Shown: piece after piece, positions 60,729-64,000 of the stretch
Layout: the number at the start of each line of letters is the position of its first letter
How positions within the stretch are numbered: position 1 is the stretch's first letter
Assembly (NCBI RefSeq): GCF_900101605.1
Contig: NZ_FMUR01000011.1
Coordinates: 1 to 64,000, forward strand
Reading direction: 5' to 3'
DNA length: 64,000 nucleotides
Source: Butyrivibrio hungatei
GTDB lineage: Bacteria; Bacillota; Clostridia; Lachnospirales; Lachnospiraceae
The notes under the pieces: model-generated
The model's database searches: none
The model's input: only the letters and a program-made list of their open reading frames with translations
What the model was told of the DNA's origin: nothing
Translations under genes and position numbers: made by a program

Positions 60729-61736
60729 TCATACCTGTGATATCTTGGCACTGATCTTCTCGCTTATTTTTTGCTCTGTGAAAGTTACACACTGTAATAT
60801 TGAATTCTTAATCTCAATATCACTTGAACTTCCGTGAGTCTTAACGACAAGTCCCTTTAATCCGAGCATGGGCGCTCCGCCGTGTTTCTCAAGGCTATAA
60901 TTGCCAAGAGTCTTCTTAAGGTCGTCCTTGATAAGAAGTGCTCCTATCTTGCTCTTAAGACTTGACATAAGTCCCTTCTTAATAACATTTACAAGAGATT
61001 TCGCAACACCCTCGTACATCTTAAGAATGACATTTCCGGTAAAAGCTTCGCAGACAATAATATCGGCATAACCGGAAGGTATATCTCTTGCCTCGATACT
61101 TCCGATGAAGTTGATATCGGGACAATTCTTCAAGAGAGGGAATGTCTCCTTGACAAGTGCATTTCCCTTTTCCTCTTCAGCTCCGATATTAACGATCGCA
61201 ACCGTGGGATTCTTGATTCCCATGATGTTCTCCATATAAACGGTTCCCATCTTGGCAAACTGAACAAGATGATTTGCTCTTGCATCAACATTTGCTCCGC
61301 AATCGATTAAAAGAGAATTTCCTTTCTCTGTAGGAATAAGCGGCGCAAGAGGCGCTCTGTCAACTCCCTTAAGTCTTCCGACAATTATCTGACCGCCAAC
61401 CAGTGTAGCTCCGGTGCTTCCGGCAGATACATAAGCATCCGCTTCACCGTGATTTACCATATACATGGCCTTAACAATTGAAGAATCCTTCTTGGTCCTG
61501 ATAGCCAAAACCGGCGGTTCCGCCATCTCTATTACTTCTGTTGCATTAACGATTTCAATTCTGTCCTTATCGTAGCTGTATGCAGAAAGTTCTTTCTCCA
61601 AAACCTCTTTCTTACCGACAAGAAAAACTTTGAGAGCATTTGACTCGGCTACTGCCTCAACCGCTCCCTTGACCGTTGCAACAGGTGCATTGTCTCCACC
61701 CATAGCATCAACGGCAACACGTATAAGTTCCGACAT
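60729..61736 (-). CDS. plsX: phosphate acyltransferase PlsX
   Basis: 335 residues: VAVDAMGGDNAPVATVKGA at the N-terminus, STGATLVGGQIIVGRLKGVDRAPLAPLIPT, LIDCGANVDARANHLVQFAKMG and CEAFTGNVILKMYEG are the family blocks. It turns acyl-ACP into acyl-phosphate, the substrate of PlsY (26261-26914). Its own promoter lies directly upstream, with a good AGGAGG site. Confidence 0.96.
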   Translation of the reverse strand: MSELIRVAVDAMGGDNAPVATVKGAVEAVAESNALKVFLVGKKEVLEKELSAYSYDKDRIEIVNATEVIEMAEPPVLAIRTKKDSSIVKAMYMVNHGEADAYVSAGSTGATLVGGQIIVGRLKGVDRAPLAPLIPTEKGNSLLIDCGANVDARANHLVQFAKMGTVYMENIMGIKNPTVAIVNIGAEEEKGNALVKETFPLLKNCPDINFIGSIEARDIPSGYADIIVCEAFTGNVILKMYEGVAKSLVNVIKKGLMSSLKSKIGALLIKDDLKKTLGNYSLEKHGGAPMLGLKGLVVKTHGSSSDIEIKNSILQCVTFTEQKISEKISAKISQV

Positions 61737-61769
61737 ATTCGGGACCTCCTATTAAATTGAACTTATTTT

Positions 61770-61798
61770 AATATACTAGAGTGAATGACAAAAATCAA
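61770..61798 (-). promoter_or_regulatory. plsX promoter
   Basis: TTGATT (61798-61793) and TATATT (61775-61770) with a 17-base spacer on the minus strand. The -35 touches the base of the terminator that follows rpmF. Confidence 0.75.
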
Positions 61799-61825
61799 GG
61801 CTTTCCGACATAGCCGGAAAGCCTT
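61797..61825 (-). terminator. terminator after rpmF
   Basis: AAGGCTTTCCG and CGGAAAGCCTT form a perfect 11-bp stem with a 7-base loop, followed on the minus strand by GATTTTTG. Confidence 0.8.
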
Positions 61826-61861
61826 TAAATTCTGACTTTATGAGGTCATACCAAAAGTATA

Positions 61862-62044
61862 TCAAGCCTCAGTCTCAACAATACTCTTCTTATTGTAGTA
61901 GCCACACTTCTTGCAAACCTGATGAGGCTGCATAAGAGCTCCACAATGACTGCACTTTACCAAAGTGGGAGCTGTCATTTTCCAGTTAGCTCTTCTCTGA
62001 TCTCTATGGCCTTTTGATGACTTGTTCTTAGGGCAGATTGACAT
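61862..62044 (-). CDS. rpmF: 50S ribosomal protein L32
   Basis: 60 residues: CPKNKSSKGHRDQRRANWKM and the zinc ribbon CSHCGALMQPHQVCKKCGYYNKK, with both CxxC pairs, so it is the zinc-bound form. AAGGAGG ribosome site. The DUF177 gene usually found just upstream of rpmF is not present here; an AraC gene lies there instead. Confidence 0.97.
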   Translation of the reverse strand: MSICPKNKSSKGHRDQRRANWKMTAPTLVKCSHCGALMQPHQVCKKCGYYNKKSIVETEA

Positions 62045-62124
62045 TTGAGTAACACCTCCTTACAGTAACCGTATAAGAAACTGCCTGTTTAGAAAGGCAA
62101 TTGTTTACGTTTATTCATTAGCAT

Positions 62125-62161
62125 ACCTATGTAGTATACTCATAGGTTTTTCATTTGTCAA
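62125..62161 (-). promoter_or_regulatory. rpmF promoter with inverted repeat over the -10
   Basis: TTGACA (62161-62156) and TATACT (62138-62133), 17-base spacer: a near-perfect promoter. ACCTATG (62125-62131) and CATAGGT (62141-62147) form an inverted repeat around the -10 element, which may be a repressor site. Confidence 0.75.
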
Positions 62162-62174
62162 CAGTTTTTTCGCA

Positions 62175-63035
62175 CTATCTATAGCAGTTTTGTGAGTACT
62201 TTTTCGGTGATATACCCACAGATTTTGTAAATGCCTTAAGGAAGTTGCTGTAATCCGAAAAGCCGCACTCTTCGCAGACTTCGCTGACACCTTTTCCCTC
62301 CGCCAAAAGCGACTTTGCAATAGAAATTCTTCTGGCTGTCATATATTTATTTATAGTCGTTCCCGTAGCCGATTTGAAAATTCTGCATATATAGGACTCG
62401 CTTATGTAGAAATGCTTTGCAAGATCACCTATGCTTACGGGGTTCTGAATATTATTGTTAAGATACGAAAGGATCGCATCCACCTGCTCGTTATATGTGG
62501 CAACTTCTTCATCCTGCTTATTGCTGTCTCTGTCGATAACAATCTTGTTGATCATCAAAAAGAGTTCGACAAATGTTGCCTTTTCCAGAAGGTCGTGTCC
62601 GTAACCGTTGCTTGTAAGTATCTTATTTACAAAATAAAGAAATCTCTTTTGCTGTTCCTGATTGAGACTTATCTTGTGTGAATGCTCCTCTCCTTCTCTC
62701 TCAAAGCATGCATTAAGATTTGTTTCCTCACTTGACACGCTCTTCATAAACTCAGGATCTATCATTATAACAATTCTTTCATGTAGCTCTTTGTCTATCT
62801 GTGTAAGATAATGCGAATCATACTGGCTTATAAGAAAGATATCGCCCGGTGCAACATCGTAAAGCTTGTTATCGATAAGGAATTGCTTTCCGCCCGATAT
62901 CGAATAATACAGTTCATAGCAATCGTGGATATGCATATCCATTGCCTTTTCATCCTTGTAAAGATGAGCGACGGAGAAATATTTCTTCTCCATGCTTTCA
63001 GCCATAGCCTCTTTGCAAGAGTTAAGTTCTTTCAT
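62175..63035 (-). CDS. AraC-family transcriptional regulator
   Basis: 286 residues. An N-terminal cupin-like domain (MDMHIHDCYELYYSISGGKQFLIDNKLYDV) is followed by two helix-turn-helix motifs (SIGDLAKHFYISESYICRIFKSATG and VCEECGFSDYSNFLKAFTKSVG). The ATG has GAGGG upstream. It starts 12 bases after the stop of the membrane-protein gene that runs off the window, so it is probably cotranscribed with it. Effector unknown. Confidence 0.9.
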   Translation of the reverse strand: MKELNSCKEAMAESMEKKYFSVAHLYKDEKAMDMHIHDCYELYYSISGGKQFLIDNKLYDVAPGDIFLISQYDSHYLTQIDKELHERIVIMIDPEFMKSVSSEETNLNACFEREGEEHSHKISLNQEQQKRFLYFVNKILTSNGYGHDLLEKATFVELFLMINKIVIDRDSNKQDEEVATYNEQVDAILSYLNNNIQNPVSIGDLAKHFYISESYICRIFKSATGTTINKYMTARRISIAKSLLAEGKGVSEVCEECGFSDYSNFLKAFTKSVGISPKKYSQNCYR

Positions 63036-63047
63036 AGTGGTTCCCTC

Positions 63048-64000
63048 TCATTTAGAAAATCTCCATACGGGCGCTCCATAAACCTCATCAACCATTTCCA
63101 TATTGATACCCGGCCCGTATTTTTCATTCAAATAAACATATACATATCCGGCCTTTTCGCCCCCGCAGATAAAAAATACATCGTCTCTCTCCACAAGAGC
63201 CCTTGCAGGATTGGCAATCCCGGCCAGATTGGCGTGATACAGTCCTATGGGTGAAGGCATTACCCAACCTCCGAACGGACAAACATTTGCATAAAAGTCA
63301 AGATATTTTGCGTCAATATCAAAGATATTTCTCGCTCCGCTCAGATTGCTGTACAAAGTATCCACATCAGTGAAATAAAACCCGTCCAGATCCGTTATTG
63401 CTTTTACCTTGTCGTACATTCCGTCAGCTTCCGGAATAACGCGGCAATGCTTTTCGTTCACAAACGTATCGACTTTCCCCGCTCCAAATATAATAGTAAT
63501 AACAGCCGATAGAACGATTGCGCATATGGCAAATGTTTTTTTATATTTTTCGGTGGTGACTTTGGCAAGAAATTTATCAACGCACCCTTCATATATCAGA
63601 AATGTCAGTGTGAAGAATAACGCCGAAACCCAGATTCCGCATTCTACCCTCCACATTATTCGTCTGAAACACGTCAAACCATAATACTCAAAAAGTACAA
63701 AAAATGCCTGTAAAATAACGAAAATTTTGTATCTTTTCTCGAAAAAGATAAGCGCCAGTACTGCGATTGCAAGAAATGCAACGGAATAAGCCCCGTATTT
63801 CCAAGACTCTCCCATCTTTTCAAGTGAATCCGTAAGTACCTCGGCATTAAGTTTAAATCCGTCAACTCTGGTATTCTTACCGATCTCTTTCATCGTCTTA
63901 AGCCTGTCAAGCGTGAAATATTCGGTATCGTTCCAAAGCCACATGTCCATAAGTTTAAAATCTGTTTCGGTAAAGCCGGCGGCCAGGTATTCTTCTTCAT
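63048..64000 (-). CDS. membrane protein with C-terminal extracytoplasmic domain (cut by window edge)
   Basis: The frame is open through the right edge of the window (upstream codons read EEYLAAGFTETDFKLMDMW), so the first internal ATG at 63950 is not the start. The visible 317 residues contain four or five hydrophobic helices between about residues 50 and 190, then a soluble tail of about 130 residues with DGFYFTDVDTLYSNLSGARN and FFICGGEKAGYVYVYLNEKYG. I recognise no motif; the layout recalls multi-helix glycosyltransferase-like or polysaccharide-related membrane proteins, but this is weak. Confidence 0.6.
   Translation of the reverse strand, partial: EEEYLAAGFTETDFKLMDMWLWNDTEYFTLDRLKTMKEIGKNTRVDGFKLNAEVLTDSLEKMGESWKYGAYSVAFLAIAVLALIFFEKRYKIFVILQAFFVLFEYYGLTCFRRIMWRVECGIWVSALFFTLTFLIYEGCVDKFLAKVTTEKYKKTFAICAIVLSAVITIIFGAGKVDTFVNEKHCRVIPEADGMYDKVKAITDLDGFYFTDVDTLYSNLSGARNIFDIDAKYLDFYANVCPFGGWVMPSPIGLYHANLAGIANPARALVERDDVFFICGGEKAGYVYVYLNEKYGPGINMEMVDEVYGAPVWRFSK

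Noticed and set aside
62111..62320. 69-codon minus-strand frame overlapping the AraC gene
   Set aside because: Frame-shifted shadow of the AraC C-terminus, which is complete in the main frame.
1..64000. tRNA or rRNA genes
   Set aside because: I did not see a CCA-type cloverleaf or rRNA core sequences; a covariance search would be needed to exclude a missed tRNA.

Overview
The window reads as a chromosomal segment of a low-GC Gram-positive anaerobe of the class Clostridia, most likely a Lachnospiraceae relative of Butyrivibrio or Roseburia. This rests on AGGAGG-type ribosome binding sites, sigmaA-type promoters (TTGACA/TATAAT), a tyrosyl T-box leader, YlqG/YlqH, YlxM, YitT and DUF512 proteins, a BMP-type nucleoside ABC transporter, and the Firmicutes operon core rpmF-plsX-acpP-rnc-smc-ftsY-ylxM-ffh-rpsP-khpA-rimM/trmD-rplS-rbgA-rnhB. 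Species cannot be decided from sequence reading alone.

Bases 1 to about 8000 are accessory DNA. They hold the right end of an IS3-family element, a MORN-repeat protein, two unrecognised proteins, a 49-codon lipoprotein frame, a PAP2 phosphatase, a LysR regulator, an IS200-type element directly followed by an IS91-like transposase, the 3' remnant of a TetR gene, a PAP2 gene scrap, and eight copies of a short repeat core (GAACCGTCCC) with variable flanking arms. I saw no copy of that repeat in the remaining 56 kb.

Bases 7 to 24 kb carry peripheral metabolism: an Asp/Glu racemase, acetyltransferase, amidohydrolase, aldose epimerase-like protein, sodium:solute symporter, fructose-6-phosphate aldolase/transaldolase, a zincin lipoprotein, a tight purine phosphorylase / membrane MutS-like / RNase HI / phosphoesterase cluster, a serine hydrolase, and a metal-efflux operon (ArsR, HMA metallochaperone, P1B ATPase) with a clear operator.

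Bases 23.6 to 40.9 kb are housekeeping: tyrS with its T-box, gpsA-plsY-der-DUF512, a divergent prs, a two-component system, and pgeF-yraN-ylqH-ylqG-rnhB-lepB-rbgA-lepB-rplS. A nucleoside salvage and uptake cluster (udp, BMP lipoprotein, ABC ATPase, two permeases, cdd) occupies 40.9 to 47.2 kb, between rimM and rplS. From 47.2 to 62.1 kb runs the SRP / 30S / RNA-processing / lipid block (trmD-rimM in reversed order, khpA, rpsP, ffh, ylxM, ftsY, smc, rnc, acpP, plsX, rpmF), interrupted by araC, GH25, yitT and ilvA genes. The window ends with a second AraC regulator and a membrane protein cut by the right edge.

I did not find a clearly new defence or biosynthetic system. The most unusual items are the constant-core/variable-arm repeat family tied to gene remnants, the structured ends of the IS200 element, the nested palindromes of the metal-efflux promoter, the membrane MutS-like/RNase HI cluster, and the orphan flagellar-type YlqG/YlqH pair.
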